A DNA stretch of 64,000 bases, from contig DEZI01000019.1 in NCBI GenBank assembly GCA_002364755.1, forward strand, positions 1 to 64,000. Reading direction: 5' to 3'. A model generated the notes under the pieces. The model made no database searches. It was not told the origin of the DNA and worked only from the letters and a program-made list of their open reading frames with translations. Of the stretch, positions 1-7,657 are shown in pieces. Every line of letters begins with the position of its first letter. Within the stretch, counting starts at the first letter, position 1. The translations under genes were made by a program, and so were the position numbers. Source of the DNA: Stenotrophomonas maltophilia (lineage in GTDB: Bacteria; Pseudomonadota; Gammaproteobacteria; Xanthomonadales; Xanthomonadaceae).

Positions 1-101
1 AACATACAAGCCATGCTCGACTCTCCATACAGCGGACGCACCAACAAAAAAGGCCCGGCATTGCCGTAATGCTGTTCACTTAATCCGTCGGGCTATCGAT
101 G

Positions 102-190
102 GTAGCGCCGGGCCACGCCTGGCGAGCGCAGCGGCCTGTGTCAGACACCACGGCGCTGGAAGTGTTCCGCCGGCCGTGGGCCGGCGCTAC
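102..190. repeat. Pair of facing GTAG-type REP palindromes
   Basis: A GTAG-headed palindrome at 102-124 faces an inverted copy ending in CTAC at 168-190. This is the paired (dimeric) arrangement typical of REP elements. Both lie inside the larger inverted repeat at 52-270. Confidence 0.75.
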
Positions 191-200
191 CACGCAACAA

Positions 201-236
201 AAAACGCCGCGATCCCGGTTGGTATCGCGGCGTTTT
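201..236. terminator. Bidirectional intrinsic terminator after ppiD
   Basis: A perfect 13-base stem (201-213 with 224-236) is A-rich on one side and T-rich on the other, so it can act on both strands. It lies 60 bases beyond the ppiD stop codon. Confidence 0.7.
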
Positions 237-295
237 CGTTAAGTGAACAGCATTACGGCATTGCCGGGCCTTCTTCGTCCTGCCAGCCTTCCGGC

Positions 296-2251
296 TTACA
301 GGTTCGCTTCGGTGGTCTGCACCACGAACTTCTTGCGCATCGCGTCGATGTAGGCCTTGGCTGCCGCCATGCCGTCGATCTGGCTCAGCTGGTCCTTCAG
401 CTGCTTCTGCTGTTCCGGCGTCACTTCCTTGATGTTGCCCGGGGTGACCTTGTTCACCACGAACACCAGCGCGTGGCCGTTGACGTCGACCTTGCCGAAG
501 CTCGGCTTGCCTTCGGCCGGCACCGGCGCACTGAAGATGGCGCGGTTGATTTCCGGGGTCGGCACCGGCTGGCTGCGCGGCAGGCCCGGCATCGGGCTGA
601 CCTGCAGCTTGTCGCTGGCCACCAGCGACTGCAGGCTGGCACCGCCCTTCAGCTTGGCCAGCACGGCGTCAGCCGCCTTGTCGCTGGCCTGGCGCTGACG
701 GTCGGCACGGATCGCGGCGATGACCTGCTCACGCGCCTTGTCCAGCGGCAGTGCCTGCTCCGGGGTGTGCGCGGCCACGCGGATCACGACACTGTGGTTG
801 GTGCTACCGCCCAGGGCGATCGGGTCGCTGACGGTACCGTCCTGCACCATCACGTCGGAGAACGCCGAGCGCAGCACGGCCGGATCAGCGGCGATACCGC
901 TGGCGGTGGCACGGGTGATCGGGCCCAGGGTCTGCACCGGCAGGTCGACCGACTTGGCTGCAGCAACCAGATCGCTCGGGCTCTTGTTGATGGCATCGAC
1001 CAGACGGCCGGCCAGATCGTTGAAGCCACGCTCGCCGTCGGCCTTCAGCTGCTCGGCGGCCAGCACGTCACGCACTTGCTCGAACGACTTGCCTTCGCCA
1101 CCGCGCACGGCCGCGACCTTGATGATGTGGTAACCGAAGTCGGTCTTGACCGGACCGATCACGTCGCCAGCCTTGGCGGCGAACAGCGCGTCCTCGAACG
1201 GCTTCACCATCGCGCCACGCTCGACCCAGCCCAGGTCACCGCCCTGGTCCTTGGAACCCGGGTCTTCCGAGTTGGCCTTGGCCAGTGCGGCGAAGTCGGC
1301 ACCGGCCGCCTTGGCTTCGGTGGCCAGCTTGGCGGCCTTGGCTTCGGCACCGTCGCCGGTGATCAGGATGTGCGAGGCCTGCCGCTGTTCCGGGGTCGCG
1401 AACTTGGCCTTCTCTTCTTCATAGCGCTTGCGCAGGGTGGCCTCATCGGCCGGCACCGGCGCCGGCAGGTTGGCACCGTTGAGCTCGACGTATTCCAGCG
1501 AGACCGATTCGGCCTGGCGGAAATCCTTGCCGTGGCTGTCGTACCACTGCTTGATCTGCGCGTCGGTGACCGGCGCGGTATCGGCCGGCACTTCCGGCAG
1601 CGCAACCAGCTCGACGTCACGGGTTTCACCCAGCAGCTTCAGCAGGCGCTCGGTCTCGGCCTGGGTGACGAAGCCCGAGTTCTGCAGGCCGGCCGGGATC
1701 ACCGACTGCTGCAGGCTGGCACGCACTTCTTCCTGGAACTGCGACGGTGTGCGCGGCGGATTGCCACCGCCCAGCGCCAGCCGGTAGTTGTTCTCGTTGA
1801 ACTTGCCATCGCTGCCGAGGAAGGCCGGGATGGTCATGATGTAGTCGCGCACGGCGCCGTCACCGACGACCACGCCGGCCTGTTCGCCCACCAGGCGCAC
1901 GACCTGCTCGTCGATCAGCTGGTCCAGCACGGCCAGCTTGTTCTCGGTGCTCTCGAACGCGCGCGGGTCGAAGTTGTCGCCCTGCTGCTGGCGCTCACGC
2001 ATGCGCTCCTGCTCGAAGCGGGTGCGGAAATCCTGCGCGCTGATCTCGTGGTGCTGCCACAGCATGCGCACCGGCCACCACGACGGCGCCGAGCGCCACC
2101 AGGTCGGCGGTGCCGAAACCTTGGCCACGTTCTGTGCGCCGACACCACCGAGGTAGCTGTTGTCGATCACGAACAGGAACGGAATCATCAGCAGCCCCAG
2201 GATCACGGTGACGATCCAGCCTGAGGTCTTGTCGCGGAGTTTCTGCAGCAT
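296..2251 (-). CDS. ppiD: Peptidyl-prolyl isomerase/chaperone PpiD
   Basis: Inner-membrane-anchored periplasmic folding factor of the SurA/PpiD family, 651 residues, near the usual length. The N-terminus has a short cytoplasmic stretch (MLQKLRDKTSGW) and one membrane segment at about residues 12-32. A SurA_N-like chaperone region follows, then a parvulin (PpiC) domain at about 285-375 with the typical ASHIL and GGDLGW motifs. A Trp/Pro-rich insert (about residues 46-66) follows the membrane anchor. No strong ribosome-binding site is seen before the ATG. Lon, HU and PpiD are commonly neighbours in gammaproteobacteria; here tRNA genes and a four-gene cluster separate ppiD from hupB. Confidence 0.93.
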   Translation of the reverse strand: MLQKLRDKTSGWIVTVILGLLMIPFLFVIDNSYLGGVGAQNVAKVSAPPTWWRSAPSWWPVRMLWQHHEISAQDFRTRFEQERMRERQQQGDNFDPRAFESTENKLAVLDQLIDEQVVRLVGEQAGVVVGDGAVRDYIMTIPAFLGSDGKFNENNYRLALGGGNPPRTPSQFQEEVRASLQQSVIPAGLQNSGFVTQAETERLLKLLGETRDVELVALPEVPADTAPVTDAQIKQWYDSHGKDFRQAESVSLEYVELNGANLPAPVPADEATLRKRYEEEKAKFATPEQRQASHILITGDGAEAKAAKLATEAKAAGADFAALAKANSEDPGSKDQGGDLGWVERGAMVKPFEDALFAAKAGDVIGPVKTDFGYHIIKVAAVRGGEGKSFEQVRDVLAAEQLKADGERGFNDLAGRLVDAINKSPSDLVAAAKSVDLPVQTLGPITRATASGIAADPAVLRSAFSDVMVQDGTVSDPIALGGSTNHSVVIRVAAHTPEQALPLDKAREQVIAAIRADRQRQASDKAADAVLAKLKGGASLQSLVASDKLQVSPMPGLPRSQPVPTPEINRAIFSAPVPAEGKPSFGKVDVNGHALVFVVNKVTPGNIKEVTPEQQKQLKDQLSQIDGMAAAKAYIDAMRKKFVVQTTEANL

Positions 2252-2477
2252 GGTGAGGAATCACATGGCCTGAGTGGCGAGCCCGGCAGTGTAACCCGCT
2301 TCGCGGTCCGCACCAAAAACGGCCCGGAGGCAGGCGGGACAAGGATCTGCGCCACATGTGCAGCATCCACGCCGTGCCCGCGCTGGGCGCAGGCGCGACA
2401 GCCGGCGCATACTGGCCGGTCAGATGGGCGGCATGCCCCGGCTGCGGCACGTCACAGGCACAAGGAGGACCCCGTCC

Positions 2478-3434
2478 ATGCGCATCCTGGTCACCGGCAC
2501 CTCCGGCTTCGTGGGGGGCGCCCTGCTGCGCCGCCTTGCTGACGTGCCCGGCGTGCAGGCCTTCGGTGTCGCCCGCCGCCCGCTGCCCCTGCCCAACTAC
2601 GCCGCGCTCGACCTGTCGCAGCCGTTCGAGCTGCCGTTCCGGCCCGACGTGGTGGTGCATGCCGCCGCCCGCGTCGCCCCGTGGGGCAGCCCAGCGCAGT
2701 TCCGCCAGCAGAACGTGGACACCACCGCACAGGTGATCGAATTCTGCCGCCGCGCCGGCCATCCGCGCCTGCTGCTGGTATCCAGCACCGCGGTGTTCTA
2801 CCGCGAGGCACACCAGCTTGATCTGGACGAGGACAGCCCGATCGGCCCGGTCTTCCTCAATGAATACGCGCGCAGCAAGGCCGAGGCCGAGCGCCTGCTG
2901 GCCCGCTACGACGGTCCGTCCTGCATCCTGCGCCCGCGCGCGGTGTTCGGCCCCGGTGACACCGTGCTGCTGCCGCGCCTGCTGGCGGCCGCGCGCCGCA
3001 GCAGCGTGCCGCTGCTGGTCAGCCCCGGTGGCCCGCCGAAGATCGACCTGATCCACATCGACACGCTGGTGGAGTACCTGCTGCGCGCCGCCCAGGTCCC
3101 GCAGCTGGGCCCGGCCTACAACCTGACCAATGCCGCCCCGGTGGACCTGCACGCCCTGCTGCAGCGATTGCTGGCGGCCCTGCAGCTGCCCGTCCCACGC
3201 CGCCGCGTGCCGACCGCGCTGGCCCTGCGCGCAGCCAGCGTGATCGAAGCCGGCTGGCGTGCCCTGCGCCTGCGCAGCGAGCCGCCGATCACCCGTTTCG
3301 CCGTGGCCGCCTTCGCCTATTCAAAAACCTTCAATCCGCAGCGCATGCTGGCCGACCTGGGGCCACCACAGGTTTCGCTGGAGGACGGTATCGAACGCTT
3401 CATCAACGAACAGCGTGCCCAATGGGAATCCTGA
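2478..3434 (+). CDS. NAD(P)-dependent epimerase/reductase, extended SDR family
   Basis: Protein of 318 residues with an N-terminal Rossmann motif (VTGTSGFVGGALL), a serine-rich SSTAVF strand and the catalytic YxxxK (YARSK), all diagnostic of extended short-chain dehydrogenases such as 3-beta-hydroxysteroid dehydrogenases and sugar epimerases. The ATG at 2478 follows a strong AGGAGG; an upstream in-frame ATG at 2358 lacks one. The stop overlaps the start of the next gene by 13 bases, so it is translationally linked to a lipid-type glycosyltransferase. The substrate cannot be read from the sequence. A keto-lipid or nucleotide-sugar substrate is an inference. Confidence 0.85.
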   Translation: MRILVTGTSGFVGGALLRRLADVPGVQAFGVARRPLPLPNYAALDLSQPFELPFRPDVVVHAAARVAPWGSPAQFRQQNVDTTAQVIEFCRRAGHPRLLLVSSTAVFYREAHQLDLDEDSPIGPVFLNEYARSKAEAERLLARYDGPSCILRPRAVFGPGDTVLLPRLLAAARRSSVPLLVSPGGPPKIDLIHIDTLVEYLLRAAQVPQLGPAYNLTNAAPVDLHALLQRLLAALQLPVPRRRVPTALALRAASVIEAGWRALRLRSEPPITRFAVAAFAYSKTFNPQRMLADLGPPQVSLEDGIERFINEQRAQWES

Positions 3435-4606
3435 GCCTGACCGGGATCGTCCTGGCCAGCCTGCTGCTGGCGGCCTTCTACCTGCTGCTGATGGGCCTCA
3501 AGGCCGCCGGCGCCCTGCGCATCCTCGGCCAGCGTCCGCCCTGGCCGCAGGCGCCCGCCGGCCATGACGGCCGCGGCGTGGCCATCCTGCAGCCCATCCT
3601 CGGCGACGACCCGCTGCTGGCGCAGGTGCTGCAGCACAATCTGCAGGCGCTGCCCGGCGCGCATTTCCATTGGCTGCTGGACGACGCCGACGCCATCGGA
3701 CGCGCCACTGCGGACGCGCTGTGCGCGGCACACCCCGGCCACCAGATCACCTGCCTGGTTCACCCGGCTGCACCGGAAGGGACCAACCCGAAGACCTTCA
3801 AGCTGGATGCGGTGCTGCCGCAGGTGCGCGAACCGGTGCTGCTGGTGCTCGACGACGATGCACGCCTGTCGGCCGCAGCGTTGGCGCAGCTGCTGGATGA
3901 ACTGGGCGCGGCCGACGCCGACCTGGTCACCGCCCTGCCCTGCTACCGCGACGACGGCGCACGCGGCGCACGCCTGATGGCGCAGTTCGTCAACAACAAT
4001 GCGGTGCTGACCTACCTCGGCCTGCTGCCGTGGCTGCCGCCGCTGTCGATCAACGGCATGTGCTACGCGCTGCGCAGCGAACGCCTGCGTGAGCTGGGCG
4101 GATTCACCCCGCTGCTGCGGATGCTGGCCGACGACCTGGCGCTGGCCCGCGCGCTGCGCCGACAGGGGGCGCGCCTGTTCCAGTCCACCGCGCCGGTGGA
4201 AGTGCAGACCCACGTGCCGACGCTGCAGCGCTACCGCCAGCAGATGCACCGCTGGATGCTGTTTGCGCTGCTGCTGCTGCGCGATGAATCACCGCGCCTG
4301 CGCCTGTTGATCGGCGTGCTGCATGGTCTGCCGCCGCTGCTGCTGTGGGCGTTGCTGGTGCTGGCCATGCTGCCGCCGATCGGGCTGCCAGCGCTCGCTG
4401 CCGCGCTGGTGCTGGTGCTGCGTGCAGGCCTGCTGATGTACCTGCAGCGCCGCGCCGGCGGCCGCGCCCGGCATCGTCCGCTGGCTTCGCTGCTGGCCGA
4501 ACTGCTGCAGCCGCTACACCTGCTGCATGCCGCCTGCGTGCGGCGCATCCGCTGGCGCACGCGGCTGTACGAGGTACGCGCCAATAATGATTTCCAGGGC
4601 GGCTGA
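3422..4606 (+). CDS. Membrane glycosyltransferase, GT21/GT2 (ceramide glucosyltransferase-like)
   Basis: Protein of 394 residues. It has an N-terminal hydrophobic anchor (about residues 5-30), the acidic motifs of processive-type GT2/GT21 enzymes (ILGDD, LDDDA, LADDL) and QMHRW matching the (Q/R)xxRW signature. Two or more hydrophobic helices follow at about 300-345. This layout is that of ceramide glucosyltransferases and of hopanoid HpnI, which move a sugar onto a membrane lipid on the cytoplasmic face. Its start overlaps the epimerase gene, and the next gene begins 4 bases after its stop. The acceptor lipid and donor sugar are unknown. Confidence 0.82.
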   Translation: MGILSLTGIVLASLLLAAFYLLLMGLKAAGALRILGQRPPWPQAPAGHDGRGVAILQPILGDDPLLAQVLQHNLQALPGAHFHWLLDDADAIGRATADALCAAHPGHQITCLVHPAAPEGTNPKTFKLDAVLPQVREPVLLVLDDDARLSAAALAQLLDELGAADADLVTALPCYRDDGARGARLMAQFVNNNAVLTYLGLLPWLPPLSINGMCYALRSERLRELGGFTPLLRMLADDLALARALRRQGARLFQSTAPVEVQTHVPTLQRYRQQMHRWMLFALLLLRDESPRLRLLIGVLHGLPPLLLWALLVLAMLPPIGLPALAAALVLVLRAGLLMYLQRRAGGRARHRPLASLLAELLQPLHLLHAACVRRIRWRTRLYEVRANNDFQGG

Positions 4607-4610
4607 GCCG

Positions 4611-5189
4611 ATGCCCACGGCCGCACCGCAACTGCAACTGGCCTTCCTCACCGGGCAGAGCGATCCGGCGCGCTGTGCGCTGAGCCCGCTCCAGCGCGCA
4701 TTCGGCGATGCCCTGCTGGCACCGGGCCGGGTGCTGCATCCCTGCAACTTCCCCTACGACGCCGCCACGCCCGATCACCGGCCCGCCGGACTGCTGGCAG
4801 CCAGCTGGCACAACAGCCGCCACTACCTGCGCTCGCGCCGACCTGATTTCGCCGCAGCGCACGCGCCGGCACTGGCCCAGCTGCTGCAGGCTGCACCCCA
4901 CACCCTGCTGCTGGTGGGCAGCTGCGGACTGGAACTGCTGGCCAACCTGGCCATGCCTCCGGCCCTGGCGCAGCGCTGCAGCATACTGGCCTACGGGCCG
5001 GTCGCACGCCGCGCACCTGCGGCCGCCCACCTGCAGATCCTGATGGGTCACCAGGACTGGGTCTCGCGGCTGGGCTGGCGCGGCGCACGGCAGTGGGTCG
5101 ACAGCGGTCACATGGATTATCTGCAGCAGCCGGACGTGCTGGCCATCGCCCGCGATCTGGCCGCGCGCCTGCAGCAGGAACACGCATGA
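4611..5189 (+). CDS. Small alpha/beta-hydrolase-like protein with a possible Cys nucleophile
   Basis: Protein of 192 residues, not assigned to a named family. A hydrophobic strand runs into VGSCGLE, which looks like a nucleophile elbow carrying cysteine, although the last glycine of the usual G-x-Nuc-x-G is leucine. GHQDW and DSGHMDYL near the C-terminus could supply the acid and histidine of a triad. The ATG at 4611 is 4 bases after the upstream stop; an in-frame ATG at 4587 would overlap it. The stop overlaps the next start as ATGA. A lipid hydrolase or acyl-transfer role is suggested only by context. Confidence 0.6.
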   Translation: MPTAAPQLQLAFLTGQSDPARCALSPLQRAFGDALLAPGRVLHPCNFPYDAATPDHRPAGLLAASWHNSRHYLRSRRPDFAAAHAPALAQLLQAAPHTLLLVGSCGLELLANLAMPPALAQRCSILAYGPVARRAPAAAHLQILMGHQDWVSRLGWRGARQWVDSGHMDYLQQPDVLAIARDLAARLQQEHA

Positions 5190-6421
5190 AGATCGAACTG
5201 CTCGCCCCGCCCTACAGCGGCCACCTGCACCCGATCCTCGCCATCGCCCGCCAACTGCAGGCACAACACGACGTAACCGTGCTGAGCACGCCCGGTGCAC
5301 AGGCGGCGATCGCCGCCAGCGGACTCAACGGCGGCGTGCTGCTGTCGGCAGACCAGGAGGCGGCGCTGTGGCAGATCGCCAACCCGCCCAAGCCGGTCAA
5401 GGCCAACCCGCTGCGGCTGCATGCGCAGCTGACCCAGGCGCTGCAACTGATGGAACAGATGCGGCAGGCGCTGCAGCAGCGCTGGCAGCATGCGCGCCCG
5501 GGTCTGGCCATCGTCGATTTCACCCTGCCGCCGGCCGGATTGCTTGCCGCCGAGGTGGGCATCCGCTGGTGGACCAGCCTGCCCTCGCCCTGCGTGCTGG
5601 ACTGCGTGGACGGCCCGCCGCCGTATCTGGGCGGCATGGCGCCTGCACGCACGCGCTGGCAGGCACTGCAGCAGGCCGGCGGCCGGCAGCTGACCCGGCT
5701 GTTCAAGCGCGGCGTGCATGCGTGGCAGCGCCCGGCGATGCAGCGGCTGGGCGTGCCATCGATCTATCGCGCCGATGGCAGCGAACGCGTGTATTCAGAT
5801 GAATGCATCCTCGCCCTGGGCGTGCCGGAGCTGGAATTCCCGCGCACCTGGCCACGCGCGCTGCAGTTCATCGGGCCGATGCTGCACACCCCGCCCAGCA
5901 CACACGCGGCGCCGCCGTTCGTGGATGGCGCGCGGCATCTGCTGGTCACCGCCGGCACCCACCAGGACTGGATCAAACCGCGCCTGGCACAGGCGGCGGC
6001 GACGCTGGCGGCGCTGCACCCGCAGTGGCAGATCCACGTCAGCGACGGCCACCAGCATGAAACAGGCGATGCATTGCAGCCGCTGCCCAACCTGCAGCGG
6101 CTGCCGTTCGTCGATTACGCGCGGCACCTGCACCGCTATGACCGCGTGCTGCACCACGGTGGCGCGGGCGTGATGTACCACGCGCTGCGCGCTGGCGTGC
6201 CTTCGCTGGTCTTTCCACTGGATTACGACCAGTTCGACCACGCTGCGCGATTGCAGGACGCAGGCGCAGGGCTGTGGCTGCGCGATCTGGATCAGCTGCC
6301 GGCGCTGTTCGCGCGTGCGCTGCAGGCCGATGCGTTCCCGGGGCTGGCCGCGCTGCAGGCGTCGGTGCAGCGGCATATGGCCGTGGAAGCGGTGCTCGAC
6401 CGCGTCGCGTCGCCGCGGTAG
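5186..6421 (+). CDS. GT1-family (MGT-like, UDP-sugar type) glycosyltransferase
   Basis: Protein of 411 residues with a GT-B layout. The N-terminal acceptor half begins MKIELLAPPYSGHLHP. The C-terminal half has LLVTAGT and HHGGAGVMYHALRAGVPSLV, the nucleotide-sugar binding signature of macrolide- and rhamnosyl-transferase-like GT1 enzymes. The start overlaps the previous stop by 4 bases (ATGA). The TAG stop codon is the first part of a GTAG palindrome at 6418-6440. As last gene of the cluster it may add a second sugar, or glycosylate a lipid made by the upstream enzymes; that is inference. Confidence 0.85.
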   Translation: MKIELLAPPYSGHLHPILAIARQLQAQHDVTVLSTPGAQAAIAASGLNGGVLLSADQEAALWQIANPPKPVKANPLRLHAQLTQALQLMEQMRQALQQRWQHARPGLAIVDFTLPPAGLLAAEVGIRWWTSLPSPCVLDCVDGPPPYLGGMAPARTRWQALQQAGGRQLTRLFKRGVHAWQRPAMQRLGVPSIYRADGSERVYSDECILALGVPELEFPRTWPRALQFIGPMLHTPPSTHAAPPFVDGARHLLVTAGTHQDWIKPRLAQAAATLAALHPQWQIHVSDGHQHETGDALQPLPNLQRLPFVDYARHLHRYDRVLHHGGAGVMYHALRAGVPSLVFPLDYDQFDHAARLQDAGAGLWLRDLDQLPALFARALQADAFPGLAALQASVQRHMAVEAVLDRVASPR

Positions 6422-6440
6422 CGCCGGGCCACGCCCGGCG
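6418..6440 (+). repeat. GTAG palindrome overlapping a stop codon
   Basis: GTAG-headed palindrome of the GCCGGGCCACGCCCGGC type. The TAG at 6419-6421 is the stop codon of the upstream glycosyltransferase gene. Confidence 0.8.
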
Positions 6441-6470
6441 GCCAGGGACATGCACAGACCCCGAAAAAGC

Positions 6471-6503
6471 AAAATGCCCGCAGGTCCAGGACCGACGGGC
6501 ATC
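6471..6503 (-). terminator. Terminator at the end of the tRNA-Asp array
   Basis: ATGCCCG (6474-6480) pairs with CGGGCAT (6496-6502). On the minus strand the hairpin is followed by T-rich sequence, so it suits transcription leaving the tRNA-Asp genes. Confidence 0.6.
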
Positions 6504-6526
6504 TTCGTTGACATCTCAAACTCTGC

Positions 6527-6603
6527 TGGCGGAGCGGACGGGACTCGAACCCGCGACCTCCGGCGTGACAGGCCAGCATTCTAACCAGCTGAACTACCGC
6601 TCC
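6527..6603 (-). tRNA. tRNA-Asp (GTC), copy nearest ppiD
   Basis: A 77-base cloverleaf with acceptor GGAGCGG/CCGCTCC, GTC anticodon in a CTGTCAC loop, TTCGAGT T-loop and encoded CCA. It is the last of five copies in the direction of transcription. Confidence 0.96.
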
Positions 6604-6632
6604 ACATTGGCAGAACTTGGTGGGATCCGGGA

Positions 6633-6709
6633 TGGCGGAGCGGACGGGACTCGAACCCGCGACCTCCGGCGTGACAGGCCAGCATTCTAACCAGCTGAAC
6701 TACCGCTCC
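6633..6709 (-). tRNA. tRNA-Asp (GTC)
   Basis: Reads as identical to the neighbouring copies over 77 bases, including encoded CCA. It is separated from the flanking copies by 29 and 31 bases. Confidence 0.96.
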
Positions 6710-6740
6710 ACAGCACTTCCAGATACCCCTGCTTGCAACT

Positions 6741-6817
6741 TGGCGGAGCGGACGGGACTCGAACCCGCGACCTCCGGCGTGACAGGCCAGCATTCTAACC
6801 AGCTGAACTACCGCTCC
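6741..6817 (-). tRNA. tRNA-Asp (GTC)
   Basis: Third copy of the 77-base tRNA-Asp gene. An 81-base spacer separates it from the copy at 6899. Confidence 0.96.
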
Positions 6818-6898
6818 ACGTTTGCTGCAAACCTTTCTGTCTCCCCCGACCGAGGCCGGTTGAAACAAGGCGCCCGGTTGCCCGGTTGCCTTTGAAAC

Positions 6899-6975
6899 TG
6901 GCGGAGCGGACGGGACTCGAACCCGCGACCTCCGGCGTGACAGGCCAGCATTCTAACCAGCTGAACTACCGCTCC
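6899..6975 (-). tRNA. tRNA-Asp (GTC)
   Basis: Another 77-base copy with encoded CCA. It is preceded in the direction of transcription by a 79-base spacer that carries a terminator-like hairpin (7023-7042). Confidence 0.96.
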
Positions 6976-7022
6976 AGTTGTGTTGCTGTTTTCCGGCTGG
7001 GCGAACCCTTGAAGAAAACAAA

Positions 7023-7042
7023 GCCCCCAGTCGCCCGGGGGC
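7023..7042 (-). terminator. Terminator-like hairpin inside the tRNA-Asp array
   Basis: GCCCCC (7023-7028) pairs with GGGGGC (7037-7042). On the minus strand it is followed by TTTGTTTTC. It lies after the first tRNA-Asp copy and before the other four, so it may attenuate or separate transcription, or serve in processing. Confidence 0.5.
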
Positions 7043-7054
7043 CTCGCGTCAAAG

Positions 7055-7131
7055 TGGCGGAGCGGACGGGACTCGAACCCGCGACCTCCGGCGTGACAGG
7101 CCAGCATTCTAACCAGCTGAACTACCGCTCC
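7055..7131 (-). tRNA. tRNA-Asp (GTC), first copy transcribed
   Basis: The 77-base tRNA-Asp nearest tRNA-Val, 26 bases downstream of it, with GTC anticodon and encoded CCA. Confidence 0.96.
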
Positions 7132-7157
7132 ACACTTGAACTTTTACTGCGGTGCTG

Positions 7158-7233
7158 TGGTGGGTGCTGAGGGTTTCGAACCCCCGACCCTCTCCGTGTA
7201 AAGGAGACGCTCTACCGCTGAGCTAAGCACCCC
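7158..7233 (-). tRNA. tRNA-Val (TAC)
   Basis: A 76-base cloverleaf with acceptor GGGTGCT/AGCACCC, TAC anticodon in a TTTACAC loop and encoded CCA. Its 5' end lies only 10 bases after the hupB stop codon, so it is probably cut from a hupB-tRNA transcript. Confidence 0.96.
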
Positions 7234-7243
7234 AGCGAGCCGC

Positions 7244-7516
7244 TTAGTTTACAGCATCCTTCAGGGCCTTACCAGCCTTGAACGACGGATTCTTCGAAGC
7301 AGCGATCTTGATGGTGTCGCCGGTCTTCGGGTTGCGGCCGGTGCGGGCAGCACGGTCGCGGACCTGGAAGGTACCGAAGCCAACCAGGGTGACCGCATCG
7401 CCGTCCTTCAGCGCCTTGGTGACGGCAGCAACGACGGCATCGACAGCGCGGCTGGACTCGGCCTTGGTCAGGTCGGCGGCTTCAGCAACGGCATCGATCA
7501 ATTCGGTCTTGTTCAT
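7244..7516 (-). CDS. hupB: Nucleoid protein HU, beta-type
   Basis: DNA-bending histone-like protein of 90 residues, the full family length. It begins MNKTELIDAVAEAADLTK and carries the DNA-binding arm signature GFGTFQVRDRAARTGRNP. The ATG at 7516 has AAGGAGTT at good distance; upstream in-frame codons lie in the leader. It is divided from lon by about 220 bases holding a good promoter and a hairpin. HU normally acts as a dimer that compacts DNA and assists replication and repair. Confidence 0.97.
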   Translation of the reverse strand: MNKTELIDAVAEAADLTKAESSRAVDAVVAAVTKALKDGDAVTLVGFGTFQVRDRAARTGRNPKTGDTIKIAASKNPSFKAGKALKDAVN

Positions 7517-7616
7517 TCTGTACAACTCCTTTGGCGGTGGGTTCCGCTTATTCGACAGGGAAGCAACCGCACGCGATGCGCGCACGGCCGCCATGTGGAA
7601 ACTGTTCGCCGAATTC

Positions 7617-7640
7617 AGTGATCGCCAGACTGCGATCACT
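7617..7640 (-). promoter_or_regulatory. Hairpin in the hupB leader
   Basis: A perfect 8-base stem (7617-7624 with 7633-7640) and an 8-base loop lie just downstream of the predicted -10 box, inside the expected 5' leader of hupB. A role in mRNA stability or operator binding is possible. Confidence 0.4.
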
Positions 7641-7657
7641 CATCCGCGGGTGCTGCT

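Larger units (their letters stand above)
52..270. repeat. Nested inverted-repeat element downstream of ppiD
   Basis: Two 32-base arms, 52-83 and 239-270, are inverted copies differing at one position. They enclose about 155 bases that hold two facing GTAG palindromes (102-124 and 168-190) and a terminator hairpin (201-236). Each arm also carries a small internal palindrome around CGGCA. The right arm ends 25 bases before the ppiD stop codon. It may be a mobile-element remnant or a large hairpin; no transposase is visible. The rest of 1-295 shows no gene. Confidence 0.7.

Noticed and set aside
2478..6603. Genomic island inserted at tRNA-Asp
   Set aside because: No integrase, no phage gene and no duplicated tRNA 3' end is visible next to the glycosyltransferase cluster. 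Acquisition remains possible but is unsupported.
6527..7131. Five near-identical 77-base repeats with spacers, resembling a repeat array
   Set aside because: Each folds as a complete tRNA-Asp with GTC anticodon and CCA end; spacers vary from 26 to 81 bases and no cas gene is present, so it is not CRISPR.
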